Below are positions 42,790-51,557 of a DNA stretch of 64,000 bases, piece after piece. The DNA is from Comamonas terrigena NBRC 13299 (GTDB lineage: Bacteria; Pseudomonadota; Gammaproteobacteria; Burkholderiales; Burkholderiaceae_C), in contig NZ_AP019749.1 in NCBI RefSeq assembly GCF_006740045.1, positions 3,181,001-3,245,000 on the forward strand, in the 5' to 3' direction. How positions within the stretch are numbered: position 1 is the stretch's first letter; every line of letters starts with the position of its first letter. Made by a program: the position numbers and the translations under genes. The notes under the pieces are model-generated. The model did not search any database. It saw only the letters and a list, made by a program, of their open reading frames with translations, and was not told where the DNA came from.

Positions 42790-43127
42790 TGGACCGCACC
42801 ACAGGCCGCCGTATCACCGGCATTGCGCACCTTCGCCAATCCATTGTGGACATCCTGACCACGCCGCTCGGCTCCCGGCTGGAGCGGCGCACCTACGGCA
42901 GCATCCTGCTCAGCCTGATGGATGCCCCTGCCAACTCCATCACCCGCCTGCGCTGCTATGCCGCCATTGCCAGCGCGCTGATGAACTGGGAACCCCGCTT
43001 GCGCGTCACCCGGGTGGGATTGGACTTTGGCCCGGACCCCGGCCAGGCCACCCTGGCGCTGGAGGGTGATTACAAAGGCCGCAGCGTCAGCCTTTCCGCC
43101 GCCCTGCCGCTACGGGGTGCTGCATGA
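42786..43127 (+). CDS. W: Baseplate wedge protein W (P2 gpW, gp25-like)
   Basis: A 113-residue gp25-like wedge protein; TGRRITGIAHLRQSIVDILTTPLGSRLERRTYGS is the family signature and NWEPRLRVTRV follows. Overlaps V and J by ATGA-type junctions. Confidence 0.93.
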   Translation: MMDRTTGRRITGIAHLRQSIVDILTTPLGSRLERRTYGSILLSLMDAPANSITRLRCYAAIASALMNWEPRLRVTRVGLDFGPDPGQATLALEGDYKGRSVSLSAALPLRGAA

Positions 43128-43984
43128 GTGTGGATCTGTCCCAACTTCCAGCCCCCAATGTGGTGCTGCCGCTGGACTTTGAAGCCGAATTTGCGCGCCT
43201 CAAAGCCCAGGTGGTCGCCGACATGGCAGACGACTATCCAGAAATGGCCGACGTGCTGGAACTGGAGTCCGAACCCGCCACCAAGATCCTGCAGCGCTGG
43301 GCCTATGAAAACGTGGCCATGCAGGCACGCATCAACGACAGCGCAAAGGCCGTCATGCTTGCCTATGCCGTGGGCGAAGATCTGGACGTGGCCGCCGCCA
43401 ATAACGGCGTGCAGCGCCTGGTGGGTGAAACCGACGGCCAACTGCGCCGCCGCGCACAGATGGCGTTTGAAGGGCTGACCGTCGCCGGCAGCCACGGCAG
43501 CTACATCTTTCACGGTCTGGGCGCGGATGCCGATGTGCTGGACGCCATGCCCATCACCACCACCCCGGGAACCGTCCGGGTATATGTGCTCTCCCGCGTG
43601 GGCGATGGAACTGCCAGCCCGGAACTGCTGGAGAAAGTCCTTGCAGCCCTGAGCCCGGACGATGTGCGCCCCCAGAACGACACCGTCGAGGTCGCCTCGG
43701 CCGAAGTACTGCACTTCACCGTCAAGGCGCTGCTGCGCCTGTATCCCGGCCCCGCCAGTGCTTCCGCGCTGGAACGTGCGGGCGCCGTCCTGGCTGCCTA
43801 CCTGGCCAGCTGCCGCCGCCTGGGGTATGACGTGGCAGAAAGCGGCATCAAGGGCGCCTTGCATGTCCAAGGCGTACAAAAGGTGGCACTCGAAACGCCG
43901 GTTGCCGACGTGGTGGTCGAACCCCATCAGGTGGCCTACTGCACCAGCGTGGACATCCAGCCTGCAGAGGGCAGCTATGTCTGA
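43124..43984 (+). CDS. J: Baseplate assembly protein J (P2 gpJ family)
   Basis: A 286-residue baseplate wedge protein. Signatures are LDFEAEFARLKAQVVADMAD, SEPATKILQRWAYENVAMQARINDSAKAVMLAYA with the gpJ residues GEDLDVAAANNGVQR, and VYVLSRVGDGTASPELL. It overlaps W by 4 and I by 8 bases. Confidence 0.94.
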   Translation: MSVDLSQLPAPNVVLPLDFEAEFARLKAQVVADMADDYPEMADVLELESEPATKILQRWAYENVAMQARINDSAKAVMLAYAVGEDLDVAAANNGVQRLVGETDGQLRRRAQMAFEGLTVAGSHGSYIFHGLGADADVLDAMPITTTPGTVRVYVLSRVGDGTASPELLEKVLAALSPDDVRPQNDTVEVASAEVLHFTVKALLRLYPGPASASALERAGAVLAAYLASCRRLGYDVAESGIKGALHVQGVQKVALETPVADVVVEPHQVAYCTSVDIQPAEGSYV

Positions 43985-44594
43985 TGCCCACCTGTTGCCC
44001 CCCAACGCCACCCCGCTGGAGCGTGCCATGGCCAGGGCCGGCCGCCTGCGGCACACGCCGGAAGTCATCCGCACGCTGTGGAGCCCCTGGGACTGCCCCC
44101 TCCTCCTGCTGCCCTGGCTGGCCTGGGCCTGGAGCGTGGACGAATGGGACTTGGCCTGGACCGAAGCCCAGCAACGCGCCATGGTGGCCGCCTCCATGCG
44201 CCTGCACCAAAAGAAAGGCACCACCTGGGCCGTGCGCGAAGCCCTGCTGCGCAGCGGCCTGGAAAGCGTGCGCGTCATTGAACACCCCGAGGGCGCCCAC
44301 TGGGCCGAATTCGATGTGGATGTGGCCGTGGTGGACCGCCCGCTCACCCAGGCCGCCATGGAACGCGCCGCTGCGCTGATCCAGGAATACAAGCGCCAGG
44401 CCTGCGTGCTGCGCACCCTGCGCACCAGCCTGCAAACCCGCGGCACCGTCACCGTGGGCATGCAGCTGCTGGCTGGCGACACCACCACCGTCTACCCCAT
44501 GCAGTCAAAAGACATCACCCCCGCAGCGCTTGCGCAGGGCTGGGCCTTTGCCGCACATGACGCCCTGACCACCACCATCTACCCCATGCACTAA
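43977..44594 (+). CDS. I: Tail protein I (P2 gpI family)
   Basis: A 205-residue tail protein; LLPPNATPLERAMARAG, LWSPWDCPLLLLPWLAWAWSVDEWD and KKGTTWAVREALLRSG are classic gpI segments. Links baseplate and tail fibre. The last 40 residues are less conserved in the family. Confidence 0.93.
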   Translation: MSDAHLLPPNATPLERAMARAGRLRHTPEVIRTLWSPWDCPLLLLPWLAWAWSVDEWDLAWTEAQQRAMVAASMRLHQKKGTTWAVREALLRSGLESVRVIEHPEGAHWAEFDVDVAVVDRPLTQAAMERAAALIQEYKRQACVLRTLRTSLQTRGTVTVGMQLLAGDTTTVYPMQSKDITPAALAQGWAFAAHDALTTTIYPMH

Positions 44595-44597
44595 GCC

Positions 44598-45470
44598 GTG
44601 AGCACCTATTACACCCTCCTCACCAACCTGGGCGCAGCGCTGCATGCCAATGCCCAGGTCATGCAAACCACCGTGCCCTGGACACACATGTGCCTGGGCG
44701 ACGGCGGCGGCGCCCCCGTGGTGCCGGTGCAAACGCAGACCGCCCTCAAGCGCGAAGTGCACCGCCTCGCCATCACCGACATTGCCCAGCACCCGGACAA
44801 CCCCAACTGGCTGATTGTGGAAGCCGTGGTCCCCAGCGACGTGGGCGGCTGGACCGTGCGCGAAACCGCCATCTACGGCGGCGCCAATGGCGCGCAATGC
44901 ATTGCCGTGGGCAACTACCCGGAAACCTACAAGCCCGTGCTGGCCGAGGGTGCCGCCCGCGAGATGGTCATGCGCATGGTGGTGGAAATCAGCAGCACCG
45001 CCACCGTCAAGCTCACCATCGACCCGGCCGTAGCCATCGCCAGCCGTGCCTGGGTGGAAAGCCTGGTGGCCACCCCGCAAAAGCGCGGCCTGATCAAACT
45101 GGCAACGGTGGATGAATCCAAGGAAGGTGTGCGCCCGGATGTGGCCGTCACGCCGGAGGGGCTGAGCGCTGCACTGGAGACTCGGCAAAAAGCCCTGGGT
45201 GACGGGCAAACCCGCTCAGCCGGCGCCGGGTACCTTGAAAACATCACATACCCCAACCCCGTGCAGCGGACTTGTGAGGTGCGTGTAACGGGAACCACCA
45301 ATGCAGCCAATGGCGGCGCACAGATTCAAGTCAATGGCGTGGCTAAAGCCATTGCCTCCAGCCCTCTGACCGTGGGCTTTGTTTCCACATCCGTCATCTT
45401 GCTCAAAGGCGAGACTTTCAAAGTCGTCCGCTCGAGCATGGGTGAATTTCAGATCGAGGTCATCGCATGA
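44598..45470 (+). CDS. H: Tail fibre protein H (P2 gpH family, short)
   Basis: Starts with GTG at 44598. The 290-residue protein has the conserved N-terminal attachment domain (YYTLLTNLGAALHANAQVMQTTVPWTHMCLGDGGG; GGWTVRETAIYGGANGAQ; MVVEISSTATVKLTIDPAVAIASR) and a short variable C-terminal receptor-binding end. P2 H is about 670 residues, so the host-recognition part is much shorter or contributed by another protein. It overlaps G by 4 bases. Confidence 0.9.
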   Translation: MSTYYTLLTNLGAALHANAQVMQTTVPWTHMCLGDGGGAPVVPVQTQTALKREVHRLAITDIAQHPDNPNWLIVEAVVPSDVGGWTVRETAIYGGANGAQCIAVGNYPETYKPVLAEGAAREMVMRMVVEISSTATVKLTIDPAVAIASRAWVESLVATPQKRGLIKLATVDESKEGVRPDVAVTPEGLSAALETRQKALGDGQTRSAGAGYLENITYPNPVQRTCEVRVTGTTNAANGGAQIQVNGVAKAIASSPLTVGFVSTSVILLKGETFKVVRSSMGEFQIEVIA

Positions 45471-46030
45471 ATCCGGTGCACAAATTTTTCAACTCTCCAG
45501 ACGGAGAAGTGTTTGCCCTTCTGGCAGACGGTTCGCAGGATGCAGAAATTGCAGCCCGCAACCTCACACCTATGACTGCTGATGAACTTGACGCACACTG
45601 CAACCCCATCCACCCTATTCCTGTGATTGCTGCGGGCCTGCAGGCCTTGGTCGATGCGGAATACAAGCGCCAGATGGGCCTCATCACTGCGAAGTACCCC
45701 GAGGAAGAGCGCAGCAGCTGGTACATCCAGACGGCCCAGGCCCAGGCCGTTATCTCCGGCTCAGCAGCAGCTACGCCATGGCTGGATGCGTGCGCACAGA
45801 CCCGCGGCATGCCGCGTGAGGAACTGGCCCAGCGCATCATTGCCCTGGACGCGCAATTCCAGGGCATGCACGGTTTTCTGACCGGTGTTCGCCAGTGGCA
45901 TGAAGAAGCAATTGGCGCCATCGTCGCGGCGGCGCAATCCGACGAAGCGCAGGCGCGTGCAGAGCTGGCTGGCTACGACGTAATGCAGGGCTGGAGCAAC
46001 GACCAAACGGAGCCCGCCCCGGCTTTGTGA
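45467..46030 (+). CDS. Putative tail fibre assembly protein (gpG position)
   Basis: A 187-residue protein lying where P2 has the fibre-assembly chaperone G. Recognisable text is FNSPDGEVFALLADGSQDAEIAARNLTPMT and AEYKRQMGLITAKYPEEERSSWYIQTAQAQA, seen in fibre-adjacent phage proteins. The C-terminal part is helical. The base composition is slightly less GC-rich than in the neighbours, as usual in host-range cassettes. The function is inferred mainly from position. Confidence 0.7.
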   Translation: MNPVHKFFNSPDGEVFALLADGSQDAEIAARNLTPMTADELDAHCNPIHPIPVIAAGLQALVDAEYKRQMGLITAKYPEEERSSWYIQTAQAQAVISGSAAATPWLDACAQTRGMPREELAQRIIALDAQFQGMHGFLTGVRQWHEEAIGAIVAAAQSDEAQARAELAGYDVMQGWSNDQTEPAPAL

Positions 46031-46089
46031 TGTAGACCCATCCCCTACACCCTCCCGCGCTGGCGCGCACGCGGGGGGATCGCGACCAT
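46031..46089 (+). promoter_or_regulatory. Late promoter before FI (Ogr-type site)
   Basis: TGTAGACCCATCCCCTACA (TGT-N13-ACA), GCGCTGG at offset 26 and ACCAT at offset 54. The expected start near 46,095 leaves a leader of about 30 bases before FI. Confidence 0.8.
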
Positions 46090-46123
46090 TGAGGGGTCGC
46101 AAACTCCAGCCCCTCAAGCGCCC

Positions 46124-47317
46124 ATGTCCACCGAATACCACCACGGCGTGCGTGTCCTCGAAGTCACCGAAGGCATCCGCACCATCCGCACCGTATCCAC
46201 GGCTGTGATTGGCATGGTTGCCACCGCATCCGATGCCGATGACGCAACCTTCCCGCTGAACAAGCCAGTCCTCATCACCCATGTGCGCAACGCCATCGCC
46301 AAGGCGGGCGTGCTGGGAACCCTGGCCAAGTCGCTGGATGCCATTGCCGAGCAATGCCTGCCCATCACCGTGGTGGTGCGCGTGGCCGATGGCGTGGGCG
46401 AAACCCCGGAAGAAAAGGCCGCCAGCCTGACCAGCAACGTCATTGGCGGCGTGGCGGCAGACGGCACCTACACCGGCATGAAGGCCCTGCTGGCGGCGCA
46501 GGGCAAGCTCGGCGTCAAACCCCGCATCCTGGGTGCACCCGGTTTGTCCACCCAGCCGGTGGCCACGGCCCTGGCCACGCTGGGGGAACAGCTGCGCGGC
46601 ATGGCCTATTGCGGCACCTACCAGGACACCGTGGGCGACGCCATCCTGTACCGCGGCGAATTCGGCAAGCGCGAACTGATGCTGATCCATGGCGACTTCC
46701 AGCGCTGGGACACCGTATCCAACGCCACCGTGGATGCCTGGGCCGAAGCCTACGCCCTGGGCCTGCGCGCCAAGATCGACCTGGAAACCGGCTGGCACAA
46801 GACTCTGTCCAACGTGGCCGTCAACGGTGTCACCGGCATCAACAAAGACATCTACTGGGATCTGCAGAACCCAGCCACCGATGCCGGCCTGCTCAACGGT
46901 GCAGACGTCACCACCCTCATCAACCGGGACGGCTATCGATTCTGGGGCAGCCGCACCTGCAGCGACGAACCCCTGTTTGCCTTTGAAAGCGCCGTGCGCA
47001 CCGCGCATGTGCTGGCCGACAGCATTGCAGAGGCCCACATGTGGGCCGTGGACAAGCCCCTGCACCCCAGCCTCATCAAAGACATCCTGGATGGCGTCAA
47101 TGCCAAGTTCCGCGAACTGATTGGCGGCGGCTACCTGCTGGGCGGCAGCGCCTGGTTTGACGCCACGGTCAATGAAGCGCCCACCCTGAAAGAAGGCCAG
47201 GCCCTCATCGACTACGACTACACCCCCGTGCCGCCGCTGGAAAACCTCACCTTCAAGCAGCGCATCACAGACCGCTACTTCGCTGACTTCGCGGCCAACG
47301 TCCAGGCCGCGGCCTGA
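46124..47317 (+). CDS. FI: Tail sheath protein (P2 gpFI family)
   Basis: Contractile sheath, 397 residues, normal length. Visible are [31 protein letters not shown] at the start, [30 protein letters not shown] in the middle and [16 protein letters not shown] at the end. Confidence 0.96.
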   Translation: MSTEYHHGVRVLEVTEGIRTIRTVSTAVIGMVATASDADDATFPLNKPVLITHVRNAIAKAGVLGTLAKSLDAIAEQCLPITVVVRVADGVGETPEEKAASLTSNVIGGVAADGTYTGMKALLAAQGKLGVKPRILGAPGLSTQPVATALATLGEQLRGMAYCGTYQDTVGDAILYRGEFGKRELMLIHGDFQRWDTVSNATVDAWAEAYALGLRAKIDLETGWHKTLSNVAVNGVTGINKDIYWDLQNPATDAGLLNGADVTTLINRDGYRFWGSRTCSDEPLFAFESAVRTAHVLADSIAEAHMWAVDKPLHPSLIKDILDGVNAKFRELIGGGYLLGGSAWFDATVNEAPTLKEGQALIDYDYTPVPPLENLTFKQRITDRYFADFAANVQAAA

Positions 47318-47350
47318 CTGCCCACCACCGATTAGCAGGAGAACACCACC

Positions 47351-47860
47351 ATGGGCATGCCCAAAGTCCTGAAGAACTTCGCCGTCTTTGTTGACGGCAT
47401 CAACTACACCGGTGAGGTCGAGGAATTCACCCTCCCCAAGCTCACACGGAAGCTGGAGGACTACCGCTCCGGCGGTATGAACCTGCCCGCCAAGACCGAT
47501 CTGGGCATGGAAGGGCTGGAATCGGAAGTTTCCTCCGGCGGCTGGCTGAAAGACGTGATCCGCCAGTTTGGCGCCGCCGGCGTGAACGCCGTGCCTATCC
47601 GCTTTGTGGGCGTCGTGCAAAGCGACGACACCGGCCAATACAGCGCGGTCGAAGTCTCCATGCGTGGCCGCTGGGAAGAGATCGACATGGGCGGCGCCAA
47701 GGCCGGTGAAAAGTCCGAATTCAAGTGCAAGGTCGCGCTCAACTACTACCGCCTCTCCTGGGACGGTGAAGAGCTGATCGAGATCGACGCCATCCGCATG
47801 ATCGAAAAGTTGGCCGGCGTGGACCAGTTCGCCATCGTCCGCCAGCTGCTGGGCATCTGA
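47351..47860 (+). CDS. FII: Major tail tube protein (P2 gpFII family)
   Basis: Inner tail tube, 169 residues. Starts MGMPKVLKNFAVFVDGINYTGEV and has EFTLPKLTRKLEDYRSGGMN, VSMRGRWEEIDMGGAKAGE and KCKVALNYYRLSWDGEELIEID, as in gpFII. AGGAGA lies upstream. Confidence 0.96.
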   Translation: MGMPKVLKNFAVFVDGINYTGEVEEFTLPKLTRKLEDYRSGGMNLPAKTDLGMEGLESEVSSGGWLKDVIRQFGAAGVNAVPIRFVGVVQSDDTGQYSAVEVSMRGRWEEIDMGGAKAGEKSEFKCKVALNYYRLSWDGEELIEIDAIRMIEKLAGVDQFAIVRQLLGI

Positions 47861-47904
47861 TGCCTGCCCTCCCCTGAATCCCATTTTTCCCGAAAGCACC
47901 AACC

Positions 47905-48261
47905 ATGCGCGTCCAAGACTCCGACACCCAAGACACCACCACCCAAGCCATCGACTCCGCCCAGTCGGCCGCCGCCCAGGACGACAAGATCCGCACCGTC
48001 ACCCTGGAAGAACCCATCACCCGCCCCAGCGGCCAGAAGATCGAAGTCATCACCATCCGCAAGCCAATGGGCGGCGCCCTGCGCCGCGTCACCCTGTCGG
48101 ACCTGCTCAGCCTGAACACCGACGCCCTGCAGACCGTGCTGCCCCGCGTGACGGAACCCGTGCTGGTCAAGCCTGACTTTGACCTGATCGACCCCGTGGA
48201 CCTGGTCAAGCTGGGTACGGAACTGGTGAGTTTTTTCGTGCCGAAGAAGGAGCGCAGCTAA
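47905..48261 (+). CDS. E: Tail assembly chaperone E (P2 gpE family)
   Basis: A 118-residue chaperone for the tape measure. EPITRPSGQKIEVITIRKPMGGALRRVTLSDLL is the family core. A slippery heptamer T TTT TTC at 48,231-48,237 lies ten codons before the stop; -1 slippage fuses gpE to the E' frame. Confidence 0.92.
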   Translation: MRVQDSDTQDTTTQAIDSAQSAAAQDDKIRTVTLEEPITRPSGQKIEVITIRKPMGGALRRVTLSDLLSLNTDALQTVLPRVTEPVLVKPDFDLIDPVDLVKLGTELVSFFVPKKERS

Positions 48262-48416
48262 AGCTCCCCGACCGGATTGAAGAGGCCATGGACGTTGTGG
48301 CCTTCTTCTTCCACTGGACCCCGGCGGTCATGGACGCCATGGACCCCGCCGAGCTGATGCGCTGCCGTGAAAGCGCCATTGCCATCCACAACCGCCTCAA
48401 CACCCCGGAGAAATAA
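48237..48416 (+). CDS. E': E' extension made by -1 frameshift (gpE+E')
   Basis: Second frame of the tail chaperone, entered from E at the T TTT TTC slip site. It reads through LPDRIEEAMDVVAFFFHWTPAVMDAMDPAELM to a stop at 48,414-48,416, which is the gpE' signature. The interval given is only the part after the slip; the full fusion begins at 47905. An internal ATG at 48,288 exists. Confidence 0.85.
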   Translation, partial: RAEEGAQLKLPDRIEEAMDVVAFFFHWTPAVMDAMDPAELMRCRESAIAIHNRLNTPEK

Positions 48417-48419
48417 GCA

Positions 48420-51077
48420 GTGGCCGACCAAAACATGCGCCTGCGCGTGGTCCTTGACCTGGTGGACAAGGCCATGGCCCCGCTCAAGCGCATCGGCCAG
48501 GGCAGCAAGGAAACCGCGGCCACCCTGAAGGCTGCGCGGGAACAGCTCAAACAGTTGAACCAGACCCAAAAGGATGTGGGCGGCTTCCGTGAAGCCCGGA
48601 CCGGCCTGGCGGAAACGCAGACCAAGCTCAAGGCCGCTCGGGACCAGGTGCGCCAGCTGGCAGCTGCCTTTGCACAGGCTGGGCCTCCCACCAAGGCCAT
48701 GGCCCAGCAAATGGCTACAGCGCGTGCGGCTGCCAGCCAGTTGGGTGCACAGTTCAACGCTCAACGCCAGAGCGTGCAGCAACTGCGTGACAAGCTCAGC
48801 GCCGCCGGCATCAGCACCCGCAACCTCTCCACCCACGACCAGCAACTGCGCAACAGCATTGCTACGACCACAGCCCGCATCAAGTCGCAAACCGAATCGC
48901 TCAAGCGCCAGGGCGACCAGCAGCGCAAGCTGGCCCAGATCCAGCAGCAAGCCGCCAAGGGTGCGGCCATTGGCGGCGGCATGGCCGTGGCAGGCGCCGC
49001 GTCCATCTATGCCGGCAAGCAAGTGGCCCGCCCGGTGTCGGCGGCCATGGGTGCGTTTGCACCGCAGGAAAACGCCACCACCCAGCTCAAGGCAAGCATG
49101 ATGAAGGCCGACGGGTCGGTGCCGGAAGAGTTTGAAAAGATCAACGACCTGGCCACCAAGCTGGGGGACCGCCTGCCCGGCACCACGGCGGACTTCATCG
49201 AAATGATGACCATGCTCCGCCGCCAGGGCCTGTCCGCCCAAAGCATCCTGGGCGGCACGGGCGAAGCCGCCGCCCTGCTGGGTGTGCAGCTGCAAATGCC
49301 GGTCACCGCGGCGGCAGAGTTCGCCGCCAAGATGCAGGATTCCACCCGCACCAGCGAAAAAGACATGCTGGGCCTGATGGACACCATACAGCGCACCCAC
49401 TACCTGGGCGTGGACAGCGGCAACATGCTCAACGGCTTCAGCAAGCTGTCGCCCATCATGTCCATCACGCGGCAGGAAGGGCTGGAATTCGCCAACAGCA
49501 TGGCCCCGCTGCTGGTGATGATGGACCAGACCGGCATGGCCGGCGAATCCGCCGGCAACGCCATCCGCAAGGTGTTCCAGGGTGGCCTGGACACCAAAAA
49601 GCTGGACAAGGCCAACGACCTGCTGGGCGACGCCAAGGCAGGCTTCAAGCTGAAATTCACCGGCGACAAAGGCGAATTCCTGGGCATGGACAACCTGTTC
49701 GCCCAGCTGGACAAGCTCAAGGGCCTGGGCGACAACGCCGTGCTCAAGACCTCGGTGATGAAGCAGCTCTTTGGTGATGACGCCGAAACCCTGCAGGTGC
49801 TCAACACCATGATGGACAAGGGCAAAGCCGGGTATGAAGAAATCGCCGCCAAGATGGGCGACCAGGCCGACCTGCAAAAGCGTGTGGACGAACAGCTGGG
49901 CACCTTCACCAATGTGGTGGAAGCCGCCCAAGGCTCTGCCACCAACGCCCTGGCCAGCATTGGCAAGGCCATGGCCCCGGATCTGAAGGATCTGGTGAAC
50001 TGGCTGGGCGAAGCCAGCGGCAACTTCAACAAGTGGGTGCAGGAAAACCAGCAGCTGGTGCGCTGGCTGGGCATGGGCGCGCTGGCCCTGGCCGCCTTCC
50101 TGGCAGCCACGGGCGCCCTGCTCATCCCCCTGGGTTTGATCGTCGCCAAGGGCATGGCCGTGCGCTGGATGTTGGCCCAGATCGGCGTTACGTCCGGCCC
50201 GCTCACCTTGCTGCGCGGCATGTTCACCTGGGGCGCCAAGCTGCTGCCCGTGCTCATGCGCTTTGGCCCTGTGCTGCTGCGGTTCCTGGGGCCCATTGGC
50301 CTGCTCATTACCGCAGGCATGCTCATTTATCAGAACTGGGATGCCATTGCGGCCGGCGGCCTGCGGCTGTGGACCGGCCTGGTCTCCGCGCTCAGCACCC
50401 TGTGGAATGGCATGGTCAGCATGGTGCAGGGCATCTTTGCCGGTGGCGTCAGCGCCTGGCTGCAGGCCCTGCTCAACTTCAGCCCGCTCGGGGTGCTGTG
50501 GTCCGCCATCACCACGGCGCTGGGGGCGCTGGGCATCCAGGTTCCGCAGCAGTTCATGTCGCTGGGCGGCTTCATTGTGGATGGGCTCATTGGCGGCATC
50601 ACCAACAAGCTGGGCGCCCTCAAAGACACCGTGGTGGGTGCTGCCACCGCCGTGGCTGGCTGGTTCAAAGAAAAGCTGGGAATCGCCAGCCCATCCAAGG
50701 TGTTCACAGAATTCGGCGGCTGGATCAGCGAAGGCGCCGCCGTGGGCATGGAAAAAGGCCAGGCCGCCGTGCGCACTGCCGCCCTGGCCGTGGCCGGTGC
50801 CGCCCTGGTGCCCGTGGCCCAGGCAGACGGCCCGATTGTTGGCCCTGGCGGGCCAGACGGCGCAGGTGCCATGCCCATGGTCAGCCGCGGCACGCCCATG
50901 GCACCCAGCCTGTCGGCCGCGCCGGCGGCGGGTGGCAGCGGCCCCATCAGCATCACCATCCACGCAACCCCAGGCATGACACCCGAGGACGTTGCCCGTG
51001 CCGTGGCTGCAGAGCTGGACAAGCGCGAACGCGCTGCCGGCGCCCGCCGCCGCAGCGGCCTGTATGACCAAAACTGA
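48420..51077 (+). CDS. T: Tail tape measure protein (P2 gpT family)
   Basis: Sets tail length; 885 residues, close to P2 T. It starts with GTG at 48420, four bases after E'. The first 200 residues are coiled coil (KAAREQLKQLNQTQKDVG; repeated Gln/Ala helices). The middle holds EFAAKMQDSTRTSEKDM and the phage-TMP core; a cluster of hydrophobic helices is at about residues 540-680. The tail ends in GISIASPSKVF-like GIASPSKVFTEFGGW and a basic RERAAGARRRSGLYD. Confidence 0.95.
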   Translation: MADQNMRLRVVLDLVDKAMAPLKRIGQGSKETAATLKAAREQLKQLNQTQKDVGGFREARTGLAETQTKLKAARDQVRQLAAAFAQAGPPTKAMAQQMATARAAASQLGAQFNAQRQSVQQLRDKLSAAGISTRNLSTHDQQLRNSIATTTARIKSQTESLKRQGDQQRKLAQIQQQAAKGAAIGGGMAVAGAASIYAGKQVARPVSAAMGAFAPQENATTQLKASMMKADGSVPEEFEKINDLATKLGDRLPGTTADFIEMMTMLRRQGLSAQSILGGTGEAAALLGVQLQMPVTAAAEFAAKMQDSTRTSEKDMLGLMDTIQRTHYLGVDSGNMLNGFSKLSPIMSITRQEGLEFANSMAPLLVMMDQTGMAGESAGNAIRKVFQGGLDTKKLDKANDLLGDAKAGFKLKFTGDKGEFLGMDNLFAQLDKLKGLGDNAVLKTSVMKQLFGDDAETLQVLNTMMDKGKAGYEEIAAKMGDQADLQKRVDEQLGTFTNVVEAAQGSATNALASIGKAMAPDLKDLVNWLGEASGNFNKWVQENQQLVRWLGMGALALAAFLAATGALLIPLGLIVAKGMAVRWMLAQIGVTSGPLTLLRGMFTWGAKLLPVLMRFGPVLLRFLGPIGLLITAGMLIYQNWDAIAAGGLRLWTGLVSALSTLWNGMVSMVQGIFAGGVSAWLQALLNFSPLGVLWSAITTALGALGIQVPQQFMSLGGFIVDGLIGGITNKLGALKDTVVGAATAVAGWFKEKLGIASPSKVFTEFGGWISEGAAVGMEKGQAAVRTAALAVAGAALVPVAQADGPIVGPGGPDGAGAMPMVSRGTPMAPSLSAAPAAGGSGPISITIHATPGMTPEDVARAVAAELDKRERAAGARRRSGLYDQN

Positions 51078-51092
51078 CGCAGGCCCACCCAC

Positions 51093-51545
51093 ATGACCCA
51101 ATCCATGCTCATGGCCCTGGGCCAGTTCGTGTTTGGCCTGGACACCCTGGCCTATGAAGAATTCAAGCGCAGCAACACCTGGCGCCACCCCAGCACAAGC
51201 CGCGTAGGCGCCCGGGCGGCCCGCCAGTTTGTGGGCGTGGGTGACGACACCATCAGCCTCAGCGGCTGGGTGTCGCCCGAGCTGTGCGGCACCTACGCCA
51301 GCGTGGCCGAACTGCGCGCTATGGGCGACAGCGGCCAGGCCTTTGCCGTGGTGGCCGGCACCGGTGAAGTGTTTGGCCAGTACGTGATCGAAAGCCTGAA
51401 CGAAACCGGCACCCTGCACTTTCCAGACGGCACGCCCCGCCGCATCGTCTTTGACCTGCAACTCACCCGCGTGGACGACGAAGCCGGCGGCCAGCAGGTA
51501 GACGTGGACGAAACCGGCCAATACGTGGCCACCGGTGAGGAATAA
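51093..51545 (+). CDS. U: Tail protein U (P2 gpU family)
   Basis: A 150-residue tail terminator/initiator; MLMALGQFVFGLDTLAYEEFKRSNTWRHPS and GDDTISLSGWVSPELCGT are the gpU signature. Confidence 0.95.
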   Translation: MTQSMLMALGQFVFGLDTLAYEEFKRSNTWRHPSTSRVGARAARQFVGVGDDTISLSGWVSPELCGTYASVAELRAMGDSGQAFAVVAGTGEVFGQYVIESLNETGTLHFPDGTPRRIVFDLQLTRVDDEAGGQQVDVDETGQYVATGEE

Positions 51546-51557
51546 CCCAGCACCACC

